64,000 nt of DNA from Cheilinus undulatus (GCF_018320785.1 NC_054878.1:31695523-31759522); one strand, 5' to 3'; counted from the stretch's first letter, positions 44,401-57,198 are shown. Numbers and translations: made by a program. Notes: generated from the letters alone by a model not told the origin.

Positions 44401-47400
44401 TTAATTTATCCTATTCAAATAGGACTGCATAAGGGACATATTAAATAACAATAGGAATGAAACAATCTGTAAAAAATTGATTCTGAAAAGCACTGGAAGT
44501 TTTTAAACGCTTCTGAAACAGCGACAACAATTTTAAGAAACTTGGGTCGTAACTTGCTGTTAAGGAGGCAGTGGTTAGTGCTGATGCTGCACCTGTTGAG
44601 AACCACTGCGCTAAAAGACACGGAAAAGGAAATTTTAGGGGGATCTTTGCACCTTAAAATGGGGAAATTTCTCCTGTAGACTACATGATTTCATATGTTC
44701 TAATCATGTAAGTTTTTTTCTAACCTTTGCTTCCTTCTGTTATTTACAGCCTGGAGCCTGAGTGGGCAGCTGCAGCCACAGCTGTCAAGGAGCAGACCAA
44801 GGGCAGAGTTCGCCTCGGAGCTGTGGATGCTACTGTACACCAGGGGGTGTCCAGCCGCTACGGGGTGAGTGAGAATCTATAAGGTTATGTGCTAGAGTGA
44901 CGCATTGTACTGAAACTACTGTACTACTGAAGGCGTGAAACAGCATTTCTCAGTGCAAACAACACTGCCTAGCAGGACACAAGTCTGAAAGTTTGACCAC
45001 AGATGTGAAGAATGCCATCATAAATGGCCTGAAAGCAGTAACCAGACGCTAAGAGGCCATAGGACATAAAGTGTTGCTTTGACATTTAACTATTTGAAAC
45101 CCAAGCTGGAATTAGATATTGGATTAGTGTTGATTTTTGAGTGAGATCTGCTATTGAAATGAGGCCTCATTTAGCATTGCAAATCCAACCTAAACAGCTT
45201 TTCATTTACTATCAATATGCAGCTTACATGAAGTCTGTTATGCACAGGATTAAATGTGTTTTTATTTGTGTAGATCCGTGGATTTCCCACCATCAAAATT
45301 TTCCGTAAAGGTGAAGAGCCTGAAGATTACCAAGGAGGCCGCTCCCGGAGCGACATCATTGAGAGAGCTTTGGATCTGTTCTCTGATAACGCCGCTCCTC
45401 CTGAACTAGTGGAGGTCAGTACGCCTGCATGTTGGGATCAGACATACTAAGCACCAGAATAATCAGCTTCTATCAGTAGTATTAAACTTCAGGAACCCTG
45501 ATAGATGATCATTCGGTAAATGTGTTGTTTGTTGCTGTCCTGAAACAAAATAATGGGCTTTTTTAATGTATATTTTAGCTTGTTATTGTCAAATGTAATG
45601 GAAATTTACAATTATAAGGAATTCGGTCATGAGCGGTGACAGCTCACGTGTATGGCCAGTTATTTTGTCATGACATGCTCTATAAAATGAATCACATAAT
45701 ACACCTGTTTTTAATAATAGACCAAAAGAAGAGAACCTGTATCTTAGTCAGGCTGACAGTGAGCTTTAATACATAGAGAATCTCATATATTTAGTGTTTA
45801 ATTTTCCTTGTCTTAGATCCTCAATGAAGACAGCTTGAAGAAGACATGTGAGGACAGTCAGCTGTGTATAATTGCCGTCCTGCCACATATCCTGGACACA
45901 GGTAAGAGCAGACACACCTGTGGCCCTGCATGTGTTAAAATACAACCTGAATAATTTTTTCAAGTAAGACAATGAAACTTTTAGGGCAGATTTTCAGACC
46001 AATACTAATGCCCTCTACAGACACATTTTCTGTATCCCTTAGCTCCTATCTTGTCTCCGCCCTTCCCCTGCCCTTCCCTTTCTGTTTAACCAGCACATGT
46101 CTGTGAGAAGGAAAGCATCAGAAGAGTGCTAATAGTGTCTGGGAACAAGACTGTGATCAATTTCAAGATACAAACTGTTTTTTTTAAATGTCTCAACCAA
46201 AGAAACTCCTTTCTTCAGTTTAAAAAGTATTCTGGTTCTCTTTCAGTTGCACTCTTGCAACTGCAGTCTGTCGTAATGCCCCTACAAACATCCCAAAGTA
46301 GACAGGGCTGTCCCTCCATCGTGGCAGTGCTTACATATGAAGAGGGAGGAATTTTTGCAAAAAAAAACAAACAAACAAAAAAAAAGTATAATCCCCAGAG
46401 TTTCACATCATAAAGATGCATGTGAGGACAATGAATTTACCCAGAAATCTGGGGTACAAGACACGTTTTAAGACCTATTAATTCATCTAAAAAGACAGCT
46501 GCACTTGCATATCTCTGCAACCAGTACGCCAGTAAAAAGCACTAAGACATGCGCCATCATGACAGCAAGTGCAGTCTCCATTGCACGAGACCTGGCACAA
46601 TTGAAAATGTCATGTTTTATTTCAAGAGTTGATGTCACTGGTCACAATGTGCTAATGTACAGTGACACAGGCCAGACGAGCAGGGGAGTTGGTGCCACTT
46701 TTCACCATCTCTTCTCCCTAATTAAAAAGTCAGGTATACTGATAAATACATACAGCTTGTAGAGCGCTGGTTTGATTGAAAGGACTCCTCAGTTAAAGAC
46801 AAGTGCTTTCCTAAGCGTGGGCTGGGGCTCACTGATGGACCACAAGATTTCCTTGACAGTAACTCGCATTTAAAAAAAAAAAACAAAACAAAAAAACCCA
46901 ACAGATTTAATTACATTTTAAATGGTCATAAAGTACTTGATTACATTATTTTTTAAAATCCAACAAAACGCAGCAAAAAGTTTTAACTTATGTCACCTTT
47001 AATCATTAAATTTGTCTGATGTATACAAGCGGTGTTGGATTAATTGGTGGCCACAAAGTCTATTACAGCGATGTGACCTTCCATCTGATTTTACATTTCA
47101 TAGTTTAGATTTGACTTGAACTATATCAGTATTCATACCGTTGCATATTAAGCCTTTAAATGTTGGGTAACACACATAACACAAAACATGATTATTTAAA
47201 ATGAAATCCCTCCTGAATCACTCACCTGCCACTGTCCTTCCTACCAGGTGCATCAGGCAGAAATGGCTACCTGGAGGTGATGATGAACATGGCTGAGAAG
47301 TACAAGAAGAAGATGTGGGGGTGAGAAAGAAGACCCAGCACTAATTTTTATGTAAACTATCAACTATGACAGTCTCTGACAGCATAATCTCTCTTCAGCT

Positions 47401-48401
47401 GGTTGTGGACTGAGGCTGGAGCTCAGATGGAGCTGGAGGCTGCCCTGGGTATCGGTGGATTCGGTTACCCCGCCATGGCCGCCATCAACACACGAAAGAT
47501 GAAGTTTGCTCTGCTCAGGGGCTCCTTCAGTGACACTGGCATTCATGAGTTCCTCAGGTGGGGCGTGTCCATTGTCATTTGGGAAAAAAAAAAAAAAAAA
47601 ATCGAAAACAAAAATTATATTCAGTTGGTGCTAATTTGGTTCCTCTTCTCTTCAGGGAGCTCTCTGTGGGACGGGGTTCAACTCAGACACTGGGGGGCGG
47701 GGCTATGCCAAAGATTCAAGCTGTTGAGCCCTGGGATGGCAAAGATGGACAGGTGAGTGGGGGTATCACAGCGGCATTAAATTTATACATTCAATAAACA
47801 TATATAGTATGGGTGATAAAAGCTTTTTTCTATTAATTTTATGTCAGAAGAAAAATTCTGTCAATATTTATCTACAGATGACTGGGAATGTGTGAACAAA
47901 TCTCAACTTGAAAATAATTTTGGATATCTTTTTATCACAGTAATTAATGAAACCATGACCAAAAGTGTCACATTGTGAGGAAAAAAAATGAAATTGTCAT
48001 AATGGAAAGAAATCATTTCACTCTTTTAACCCTCAAACCCTTCGCAGATATTACTTGCCCCTCACTAGCATGCCCTCACGCTTTTGTGTAACTACTTCTA
48101 AAACAGGTCTATACATAATCTCGGAAAAGACCTCTTAGATTTTGTCTAGAAAATAACTAAAACTGAACATGTTGTACCAGCATATTATGTCACTTCCTTC
48201 TGAAACGTATGGCGTCTTACATGAACAGTCTGTGAGTGGCCATCAGAGATGTACGGTCTGTGGCCAGACTGTCTTGAAACTCCAAGCAGCAGGGTTTTTT
48301 TGGATCATTTCAACAACACATCCATCAGCAGGTGAAAACATGATGGGTCTTACCAACCTAAATTTAGAGAATGGGCTAAATGCTTGACGTTTATGCCTGT
48401 C

Positions 48402-48450
<49 letters not shown>

Positions 48451-49249
48451 AGAAGTCATGTTCCTGTTGCCTTGTTGTTGCAAAAAAAAAATCTGCACTG
48501 AAAGCTGTCATGACAGCATGAGTGCCTGCAAGTAATCTAGGTTAGTTGATTTTAGTGCTGCACAGTTAATCTAATTGCAATCATGATGTCAGGATGTGAA
48601 GTAACATAATCACATAAAAGGCTGACATTATTTTTGTATAAAGTAGCACTTGAAAGGTTTATGGAAATGCCAACAGAAAGGCCTCTAATTCTACAGTAGT
48701 GCCACTGTTGCTCTTTGTATAAGTACATCTATTTTCAAAGTTTTATTTTTGGAAAAAAATAATTTAAATTAAAAGGAGTGCTCTGAAAACGTCAGGTTTT
48801 GTATTTTTGTTTCGTGCTATGTATTATTTGTATGATTTTGTGTTGAAAAGTGCACACTTCAGAACTATCATTATTCTTTGCATTTCCCTTGATTTTCAAG
48901 CAAGTAGACTCATTCAACCATTAATGTGTTAAATGTAATCACAGTTGTGAATTATCCAGTATAATCACAATCACACAGTATTACCAATCAGGCAGCACTA
49001 GTTAATATGGAAGGTTTTGTCATGTAACAGAAAACACCTTCATTTTATGTTTTATATGATGTAAAAAAAATACAATTTCTACTTCTTATCCAAATATCTG
49101 TCATCAGTTATCTGAAAGTTTTCCTGCTTTTCTCTGTCTTTGCTAACACTTCATTCTATTTTCTGATCCAACCACAGCTCCCCGTTGAGGAGGAGTATGA
49201 CCTGAGTGATGTAGACCTGGACGATGACTACAACAAGGATGAGTTATGA
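38401..49249 (+). CDS. pdia6: Protein disulfide isomerase A6 (P5), 13 coding exons
   Basis: Exons: 38401-38419, 38766-38907, 40944-41001, 42037-42163, 42274-42380, 42468-42607, 44750-44864, 45274-45414, 45817-45901, 47248-47320, 47399-47557, 47656-47752 and 49178-49249. They sum to 1335 bases (444 residues plus stop); every intron is GT-AG and the frame is unbroken. The start ATG has A at -3. A signal peptide (about 1-20) is followed by thioredoxin domain a with APWCGHC (active cysteines 55 and 58, cis-proline 99), a glycine/serine linker (about 145-161), domain a' with APWCGHC (cysteines 193 and 196, cis-proline 241), and a redox-inactive b-like domain from about 284. An acidic tail ends in KDEL (441-444) for ER retention. 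From family knowledge, it makes and rearranges disulfides in the ER lumen and attenuates UPR sensors. Human PDIA6 is 440 residues, so this is full length. Confidence 0.97.
40022..40290 (+). repeat. Degenerate minisatellite in pdia6 intron 2
   Basis: About ten irregular units of 22-26 bases built on ATATTTACAGCTAATATTGG, with many variants (ATTTACAGCCAGTATTGGCC, GATATTTACAGCTGATA). They lie in the 2-kb intron between exons 2 and 3. Confidence 0.75.
42608..44749. other. pdia6 intron 6, nothing else recognised
   Basis: The longest pdia6 intron, about 2.1 kb. The frames at 43702-44055 (minus) and 43745-44020 (plus) overlap one another, contain no known domain and lie fully inside the intron. No repeat was classified. 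Confidence 0.5.
48404..48448. repeat. (TA)n microsatellite
   Basis: About 22 uninterrupted AT dinucleotides in pdia6 intron 12. Confidence 0.95.
48553..49000. mobile_element. MITE in pdia6 intron 12, hAT-like
   Basis: The ends TAGTGCTGC and GCAGCACTA are inverted complements, enclosing AT-rich sequence with ACAGTTAATC, AATCACAGTTGTGAAT and AATCACAATC words. The flanking 8-mers GTTGATTT and GTTAATAT agree at six of eight positions, consistent with an aged 8-bp target duplication. No transposase is encoded. Confidence 0.65.
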
Positions 49250-49819
49250 GCCCAAACAGGGCAGGATTTGATCCAGACTAGCTCGGTTTGAACCGGTCTG
49301 GTCCGATCCTGCGCGACCCGCCTCCTCTCTCCTGTGGACGAATGGGAGGCCTGGCCGCCCTGGTTACTGAAATACTCCAGAAGACACATGAGAGACACCT
49401 GCGGTTTCTCACATCATCTTTGTCTGTCACACGTGGGAGGAACAGGACGGAGGGGGCTGCGAGTGTCCCCGCGGTGAACCCTGCCTCTTGTAACTGCTGA
49501 ACATCAGACGCTGCAGCTGAGGAGAGGAGGGAAGAGGTTCTGAATGTGGCTTTATTAGTTTTCCATTCAAGTCTTTTTCAAATGTTGCTCCCCTCTCCCC
49601 TCTTCAGCACCTATTTTAAGATGTGGACTTGTCAAAGTAACACTTTAATGTCCGACCCAATGTGACTCTATAACCTTTCTTTTTTAAAACGAGTGAATCT
49701 ATGTGGGTTTGCATCATTTTGTCCAGGATCAGGGGGAAACTGTGGGACTTCTTGTGTAGATTTTTCTTACACGACTTTATTTCAATTGTGTGAAAACAAA
49801 ATGACATTTTTGTTACAAA

Positions 49820-49835
49820 AATAAAAAGGAATAAA
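49820..49835 (+). terminator. pdia6: Polyadenylation signals of pdia6
   Basis: Two AATAAA words, at 49820-49825 and 49830-49835, lie about 575 bases after the pdia6 stop codon. They define a 3' untranslated region of roughly 600 bases ending near 49850. Confidence 0.75.
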
Positions 49836-50298
49836 AACGATCACGGCCTCCTTATTCACATAAACTGTTACAATATCAGAAAATGCACATCACTGAGCGC
49901 ATGCAATACTGAAGGCATACAGCAATGTGTTCAGCTGCAGTCCTGAACAACAATAAGCCACTTTTTACAATAAGTAAGTCAGATTAAATGATACAAGTGA
50001 TATAGTTAATTTTCTTTTAGTGTAACATAACAGGAATCATAATACTTGCACATGATCCAGTCAGTATAAATACATGATATGGCACTTCACTTAAGGAGAA
50101 AAGAAACTAAAGATTAGAGAGCTTTGGAGACAGGAATACCTCATCTAGAACATGTCAGAGTCCACAGAGAAGGAGCCACATTAAAAAAAATATCCATTAA
50201 TGTAAACATTAAGACAAGGAGTGTTGTTGTCTGTCCGGGTGTGGTAAAAGCCGAGCCTCTAAAACTGAATCCATGTGTTTGTGTCATAGTCTGTGTCC

Positions 50299-53200
50299 TC
50301 AGAACTGACGAGAGGCTCCCTGATCTGACTGCAGCAGTCTGACGATGGATGGGTCACTCTTGGCACCTTTGATGAACTCCTCCAAAGACAATCGACCTGT
50401 AAAGAAGACCCCAAAAAAGATCTAAGTCAGCAGAGGTGGGAGGGTGTGAAGGAGGGCTGAATCACGCAGCAGATACTTGTTGAAATACACAGAAAAGCTG
50501 CAGATTTTTTTCTTGAGCTTAAAAATTAGTCACCACATCAAATAACAAACAAATGATATTAACTTGTATTTAATGAAGACAGTAAGGGAGTAGTTTATAG
50601 AATAACATATAGAATTAAATAGAATATGTCTCCATTGTCTCTGCACAAGTACAACAAAGCTGAGATGCAATCCTTAAAGAACAGGGAAATAATTAAAATA
50701 ACGGGAAGTAAACACATGCCCCACACAAATCATTCATTTCCTGCAGGTTTAACACGATTAACTTCATACTCCAAACAGAAGAAGTAAACACAAGGTTTTG
50801 CTGTGTTTGGTGCAGTTATGGCTCTGGCATAAGCAGTTTGATCTTTTGGGCCTATGGCTTCAGCCAGTAGATGGTGCTGTTGCGCTTTTCCTTTTAATTC
50901 AGCAATTCTTAGGGCAGTGATCATCAACTGGTGACCCGAGGGACACATTGGGCCCCTCAGCTTTCCATCTGGCCCCCTGAGGTTTAATAAATTTGGAAAA
51001 TGTGGAGAGAAAATAAATAATGTGATACTTGGGTTTTTTAATCCCCACAGCAATGATACAGCCCCCAAAACAATTGAGATTGGAACAATTTTATAAGGAA
51101 TGACTCATTGTTTGATGTTTTACCTAAAGCCACCTATCAGCCATTATTAACAGGGTTCCTACACTGCTGTAAGGCCTGTTTAAGACCTGAGCTGGGGCGG
51201 AGCCAGACATCCTTAATATCTGGAGCTTAGCCAAAACAACAAGACAGTCCAGGGGGCCGCTTCCCCAGTAATGTTGAGCTTATTGGGCAGTTGTATGCAC
51301 TATGTTTATGTGATTTATAACATGTATTTAGAATAAATTCCAACAAATTCATGCATCATTTGGGCAGTATAATTCAGTTCAAACCAAAAAAAATCTTCAG
51401 AACTTACATATTTTTTCTCAGTCTAATTGCACCAAGTGTCATTAGCATTCTAAAATAAACAACTTGTTGAAGTTCAATAATTTTCACTTCTGCCTCCTAA
51501 AAATGTCTAATAAATCTGTTTTTAGTTACTTTGCATAGGTAGGTACTAATTTATTGTATAGGTTTACAACTGGAGCTGTGCATTTTGAAACAAAGAACAT
51601 AAAAAGTAACATGGGGTTACAGATATTGATTTCTTTTTTTTTTAATGGTGAAAAAAATACCTGATTTTTTTAAACTATGTTTGAATTAAACATCACATTT
51701 CCATGTTGTGATACGTAAGGCCCAATTGTTCACCACTTTTTTTCTGCAAGCAACATACATTTAACTAGGGCTGGGAAATTAATCAAAAATTAGATTCAAT
51801 TGTGATATGGCCTGCTGCAATTATCAAATCGCAGAAGGTGCAATATTTCTTTAACCTGAAATTTGTGTAAAAATGCCAGTTTAAAACTTTTCTGCAGCAG
51901 AGATGTCACGCATTACATATAATGCAATCATTCAAGTGCCATTTTTTTTAAGAATAGTCTACAAACAATCCTATTTTCTTCATTATTGTCCTTTTTTCTT
52001 ATTAACAATCCATATCCAACTTGCAATACGAGTCAAAATCATCACATTAGATATTTTTTCAAAACTGTTCAGCCCTTGCTTAATCTAATATTGTGTTTGT
52101 TATAATATAGAATGATTTATTATGTTTTTTAGAAAAAACATAAGAGGAGGAACTTAAGGAATAATCACTAATCAAATCACAATACTGAGGGAAAAAAAAT
52201 GCTATTTCGGTAGATTATTTCTCCAAATCGTTCAGCCTTACATTTAACCAACCTGAAAGATGGGCTTCTAAGAAACATTCAGGGCTTAAGCCCCATAAGC
52301 CACGGCCTATGACCTGAACTAAGAAAAATTACTGCCACTTTTTGATGGTAAATTGTCAAAAATGAAAGGGATGAGACCAAGGCTGAATTTTCTGATTTAA
52401 TTAACTGTTTATGAAATGTCAGAGTTTGGAAAATCAACCCCTATCTATTAAAGTTACTTGTAAGTATTTTGCTTAGAAATTCCTTTTAAAATTATTATCA
52501 ATTATCAATCAATACTGGCTGCAGACAAGTTGGCTATGACTACACAGCATATCACTGAAATAGCATTTAAATTAAAATGCAAAAAATACTTGGATTAAAT
52601 AAAGTATTTAGATATCTTAATATTGAAGCAAACTGCAAATTATTTAAACGCATGTATTGGATGTAATTGAATTAAAAGTTACAATTTCTGGAAAAAAAGA
52701 AAGAAGAATTAGAACTTTCCAATATGTATTAAACTCAATGCCTCATAGTGAAAAATCAAGTAAATAGAAACCTTATATCAGTCAGCCATCCAGCTTGTAC
52801 TATCCAATTTTTACTCAAGATTTTTACCAAGTGTTCTGTATGCTGCACTTTAATTTTGAAGTATTTTAAAGTACAACCCCCCCCAAAAATAAACCAACTA
52901 ACTTTCAAAAGAATGTTGCAAATATTCCAGGGGTTATACCAGAGTTTTTGAAGGAGGTACCATTTAATGTATTTTACAAAGCTTCTGTTGAAACTTCACA
53001 TTAGAGAATTGTTTTCTTATATTTGTTGGATTCAACCCCACCCCAGGTGCACCTGTAGGCTGACGAACACTGCAGTGTTTTAAAACTTAGTATAAAAGGA
53101 CACTTCAACTTTTTTTCTTAACCTCCTGCTTCAAAACAAAGTGAGCTTCCCACTTCTGTGTGAACGCCTTTATATATCTGACTGGGTAATGACGTGGCAG

Positions 53201-56200
53201 AAACCTTCAGAACACTTAGACAGGAAATGCATATGCATGTTACATGCATGTTGTGTCACCTTTTCACACTAAATGTCAGACCGCTGGCATCAGCACAGCA
53301 GGCTCAGGTGCAAAGGCCTGTTAATGATGCTGTGAGTCGTGTTCATGTTACGTCATGTTGTTATATGACCCAATTTATTTCTCTGTTACCGTCTTCAGTT
53401 TCCTGTTCCTCCAGACTGATCAGTGGGTCGAAAATTGTCATCTCAGAAACGCTTCATTATATAATATGATTTATTTGTTTTACTTGTTGGATTTAACAAG
53501 AAAATGGTAAACACAAACTGATGGTCCAGAAGGCGTAGCGGTCTACATCAGTGCTTTTCAAAGTGGCGACCCTGACCCTTGGGGCCAGCATAGATGCAGG
53601 GGGGTGGGGGTCACAAAAATCTAAAGGGAAAGTGGAGGTAAAGCTGAAACAAAAATGAATATTATGCCACATTAAAAACTGAATGTCCTTTCAAATATTA
53701 AATTCAACTCAATATTTAAACCTATATGTCTATTTTATACACCAGTCGTGCAGCTCCAAAGAAAAGAGGGATTCTAGTAATGAATATTAAGAGGAAAACT
53801 CAAAATTAAAATATAAATAAGTATGTAAATTAATTCATTAATAAAGATGTTGACTATGACCAAAACATAAACTATAAGACCTCTCCTGGAGTTTAACGCT
53901 ATGTTGGGTCCTTGGCATATCCTTGTCAACACAAACATCACCACCGGGTAATAAAACTTTAATGCTGAGTAGTTTTGTTGCCAGAATAGGGAGTAAAGGG
54001 CGTATAACACTAGTCAAAGTAATGACATAGTGGTAATCATATGAGACACATTTATTACAAGGGCTTCTGATTAGTCAATTTCAAAATTTCAGTCTATTTT
54101 TTTCTGAACAGTAGATTCATTTTGTCAATACTGGAACATTGCTTTGAACTGTTATATACAAATGTGATCATTCAAATCATTTAAATTTATCATAATCAAA
54201 TTTACCTCTACATATTTAAAGGTATTCTTTTAAATCATTATTTTCTTTAGTGAGTTGCTGTAAAACAGCAACAAGTATTTGTTATTCCATGTATTTTTTA
54301 TTTCAGAAATAAACCTCTTTAAGTCGATATAGGACCTACATTACAGTTATGGGGTTTATTTCAGCAATAATAAAATGATAATTAGCTTTCAGTTTTAAAA
54401 AAGTCAAAGAAACATTTGTTCTCCTCAGTTACATATATTTTCTAGTCACATAGTTACATTTCTTCAAACATTTTCAGCAGTTCTGAAAGCCAAGCAAATG
54501 GTCTGTTTTTACAGTTGTAACCGTCTGTGTCTTGTCCCAGCAGCCATCATGACAGGACATGTTTATCATGGAAACCCCTAATGTTAATCTTGCTGTTTTT
54601 CGCTCTTGTTTTCTACTCTTTTCTTTGCCACTTTTAATCTATGTTTGCCACTATTTTGTCACTTAACACCAATTTTCCCCACTTTTTGACTTTTAACCTT
54701 TTGTTTTTTGTTGCTGCTTTCTGCTAATTTTTACCACTTTTTTTGCATCTTTTTACCCAGTTTTTGTCATATTTTAGCACTTCTTTTTGCCACTCTCAGC
54801 CCTGTTTTGCTACTTTTTGCCTATTCTAACCCATTTTTGCTGTTTTTCTCCCATTTATGCTTTCTTTCACAATGATTCCTCTTTTCCATTTGTCTTCATT
54901 TTTTCTGCTTCATTTTCAGGCATCCGCCTGACATTACTCATTCCACATTACTCATTGTTTAGTTCAGTGTGCCCATCCACATCATTGACATTACCAATAC
55001 AAATGTAATTCTGTTTCAAGAAAAGTGTTTTACATTTTTAAAAAGGCAATATTTGTACTACAGCATAAATAAAATGAATGTTTTCTTGCTCTGATAATTG
55101 CAGTTATCATTCAGGTTAAAAATAAAGTATGGTTGTTGCAGATTAACTTTACAATGGATTAAGATCTTGCTGACCTCCATGGGCCCCCAATTTGGCTGGG
55201 CCCCAGAAAGCTCTACATTTTATCCCCTCTGATGGGCGGCTTATTCTTCCACCTCTGCTGGTGACACTTTTGCTATCATGCTTTTTAAAACAGTTTAACC
55301 TTACTGAGTCATATTTGACCAATGAGGACAACAAATGTGTAGTTCAAATGCACTAAAGACAAGGGTAAACCTTTTACCAAATGGTTAATTAATGCTCATA
55401 CATGCTAAATAAGGACACAAAGTATACTCCTTCCTGTTGTTTTACTTTCAGTAAACAACCATTATTTATTAAAAAAAAAAAAACGAGATCCTTACCATCA
55501 TTGTCGATGTCCATCTGTCTGAAGATCTTGTCTGTCCTTTTCTCTGGTGTTGATTCATCCTCAGGCATCTTCATCACAGATGAAACCATTTTGTAAATTG
55601 CCTAAAAAGGTTAAAAAAGCTATTATGGTCGGATTTACCATTTATTTTGTTCATTTCTCATGCAGGTGAAATAAACAGCCAAAGTCTGAACTGATGTATA
55701 TATGTTTCATCTTTTATCTAAATACTCTGTCCTGTTTGCTGTTGCTACCTGGTAATGACGGTGCTCTGGCAACCAGAGCTTATCCTGCTGTAACATTCAC
55801 AGTCCTTCAAGCTACACAGACTCTAATGTGTTTGTTTGTATCTGTAAAACTTCACATAACAGATCATGTAAAGGTCAGATGTGAGAAAAGCCTTCAGATA
55901 AAAAACAGAAAGCACTCCGGGTTACATAAGCTGTGATGCTTTTGCGTGCTTTTTTCTTGCATTCATTCGTATCCACAAACACAACAGACTGAGCCAATAT
56001 TGATATGGCCCTGCAGGCTGCTTGGCTCACCATATTGGAAAAGTAAATATAGCCACAGCGATAAGAAAATACAGAAAGGGCAGCTTGCCTCCACCAAGAC
56101 AGGTGAGGCGATCTTATGAATTCACAAATGCAGTTGAATTATGAACCTGAATGAAGTCTTGAGACAGATTGATATATGAGAATCTCTTTTTTTGGATTAA

Positions 56201-57198
56201 TCATATATATTTTTAAAGCCCAGTGATTTAATAAGCAAAATGTATTAATAAAGTCTCAGTTTCAGCTGCTAAAATGTGAGGATTTGCTGCTTATGTATAT
56301 TTTATGTGATAGTACACACAGTATTTTACAGATTTTGGACACCTAGCTCAATTCTTATGTCTTTTTTTAACTTGTAGCAACTATGAAAAAATCTGGTAAA
56401 GAAAATATCTGAATAAATTGGTAACTTTAATAATTGTCAAATATGGTCCAGCTAGAAACTTAATAGAAGAATGAGTACTTGATTAGTAGTGCTATTTTAG
56501 TTAAGATTAAAGGGAAAAAAGGAAATTTTATACTTTGTGCGTATATATTCATCTTAAAATCAGATTTTTCAACTTGTGTTTCCATTTGAGATCAGATTTT
56601 AAGCCAGACTTTGAATTTGAAAGCCTTACAGATATTATTTGTACAACAGTCAGCTTGATTTTAAAGGTGTATGAGAAAAAGACTGCACTGCTGCTGGAAC
56701 CTCATAAAGTTAAGTTCAAATAATATTGCGTTGATGGATACTGACTGGATTACGTAAGAGACCCAGAGTCCATTAAGAAAAACCCTAATCAGTAGCATGA
56801 GTCATACACTGTGTCCTCACCTGAACTATCTCCAGCATCTCTGCCCGGCTGATGTACCCGTTCCCGTCCAGGTCATACATGCTGAAGGCCCAGCGTAGCT
56901 TCTGCTCCAGGCCACCACGGGACGTCACACTCAGGGCGATGATGAACTCCCTGAAGTCGATGGTGGCATCACCATTGGTGTCAAATGTGCGGAAGACGTG
57001 CTCGGCGAACTTTGAGGCATCACCATAGGGGAAGAAATTGGCATAGATCTTCTTGAACTCCTCCACGGTGAGATGGCCGGTGGGACAGTCCTTGAGGAAG
57101 CCACGGTACCACTCCTGCAGCTCATGGTCGGTGAACTCTGTGTTTTCTCTCAGGTCATTCAGGACCTCAGGCCGCAGCTTGCTGTTCTGTTTACCCAT
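50299..57198 (-). CDS. hpcal1: Hippocalcin-like 1, neuronal calcium sensor, three coding exons
   Basis: Coding exons on the minus strand are 57198-56821, 55601-55496 and 50396-50299, totalling 582 bases (193 residues plus stop), with GT-AG introns and no frame break. MGKQNSK gives an N-myristoylation site at Gly2. EF-hand 1 is degenerate (CPTG, residues 38-41), as in the whole family. EF2 is 73-84, EF3 is 109-120 and EF4 is 157-168; the last intron splits EF4 at Gly162. [12 protein letters not shown] and [11 protein letters not shown] favour HPCAL1 over hippocalcin or neurocalcin delta. From family knowledge, it is a cytosolic calcium-myristoyl switch protein that moves to membranes when calcium binds. 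Oddities: EF2 has Ala at loop position 6 (residue 78), normally Gly, and the C-terminus reads SRQF instead of the ASQF I know from mammals. It is convergent with pdia6. Confidence 0.95.
50397..51757. other. hpcal1 intron, first part; nothing certain
   Basis: Within the 5.1-kb intron between coding exons 2 and 3. Around 50920-51070 a CATCAACTGGTGACCCGAGG..GGCCCCCTGAGG stretch looks like a dispersed repeat of the 'ragged end' type common in fish, but I cannot name the family. Confidence 0.35.
51766..52240. mobile_element. hAT-type MITE with perfect 8-bp target duplication
   Basis: The left end TAGGGCTGGGAAATTAATC and right end AATCGTTCAGCCTTA are inverted complements in their outer bases. CATTTAAC is present directly before (51758-51765) and after (52241-52248), a perfect 8-bp target-site duplication as made by hAT transposases. 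The inside has GATTCAATTGTGATATGGCC and AATTATCAAATCGCA words typical of this fish repeat. There is no transposase gene. Confidence 0.8.
52249..54589. other. hpcal1 intron, middle part; one repeat fragment at 53550-53640
   Basis: AT-rich intron sequence. GTGCTTTTCAAAGTGGCGACC followed by GGGGGTCACAAA near 53550-53625 has the look of a dispersed repeat end. No gene seen. Confidence 0.35.
54590..55262 (-). repeat. A-rich composite repeat, copy 3 (inverted)
   Basis: Read on the minus strand from 55262, the head shows GAGGGGATAAAATG, GAGCTTTCTGGGGCCCAGCC, GGGCCCATGGAGGTCAGCAA and GGGCACACTGAACTAAA. The array of AGTGGCAAA, AAAATGGGTTAGAAT and GGCAAAAAGTAGCAAAA units follows to about 54590. It is collinear with the copies at 4870 and 19130 and lies inside the hpcal1 intron. 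Confidence 0.75.

Noticed and set aside
49260-49500. 70-codon frame just after the pdia6 stop
   Set aside because: It lies in the pdia6 3' untranslated region and has no known domain.
50299-57198. Assignment as neurocalcin delta or hippocalcin
   Set aside because: [12 protein letters not shown] and [11 protein letters not shown] match HPCAL1 better than the corresponding NCALD (CPSGHLSMEEF) or HPCA (CPTGILNVDEF) segments.
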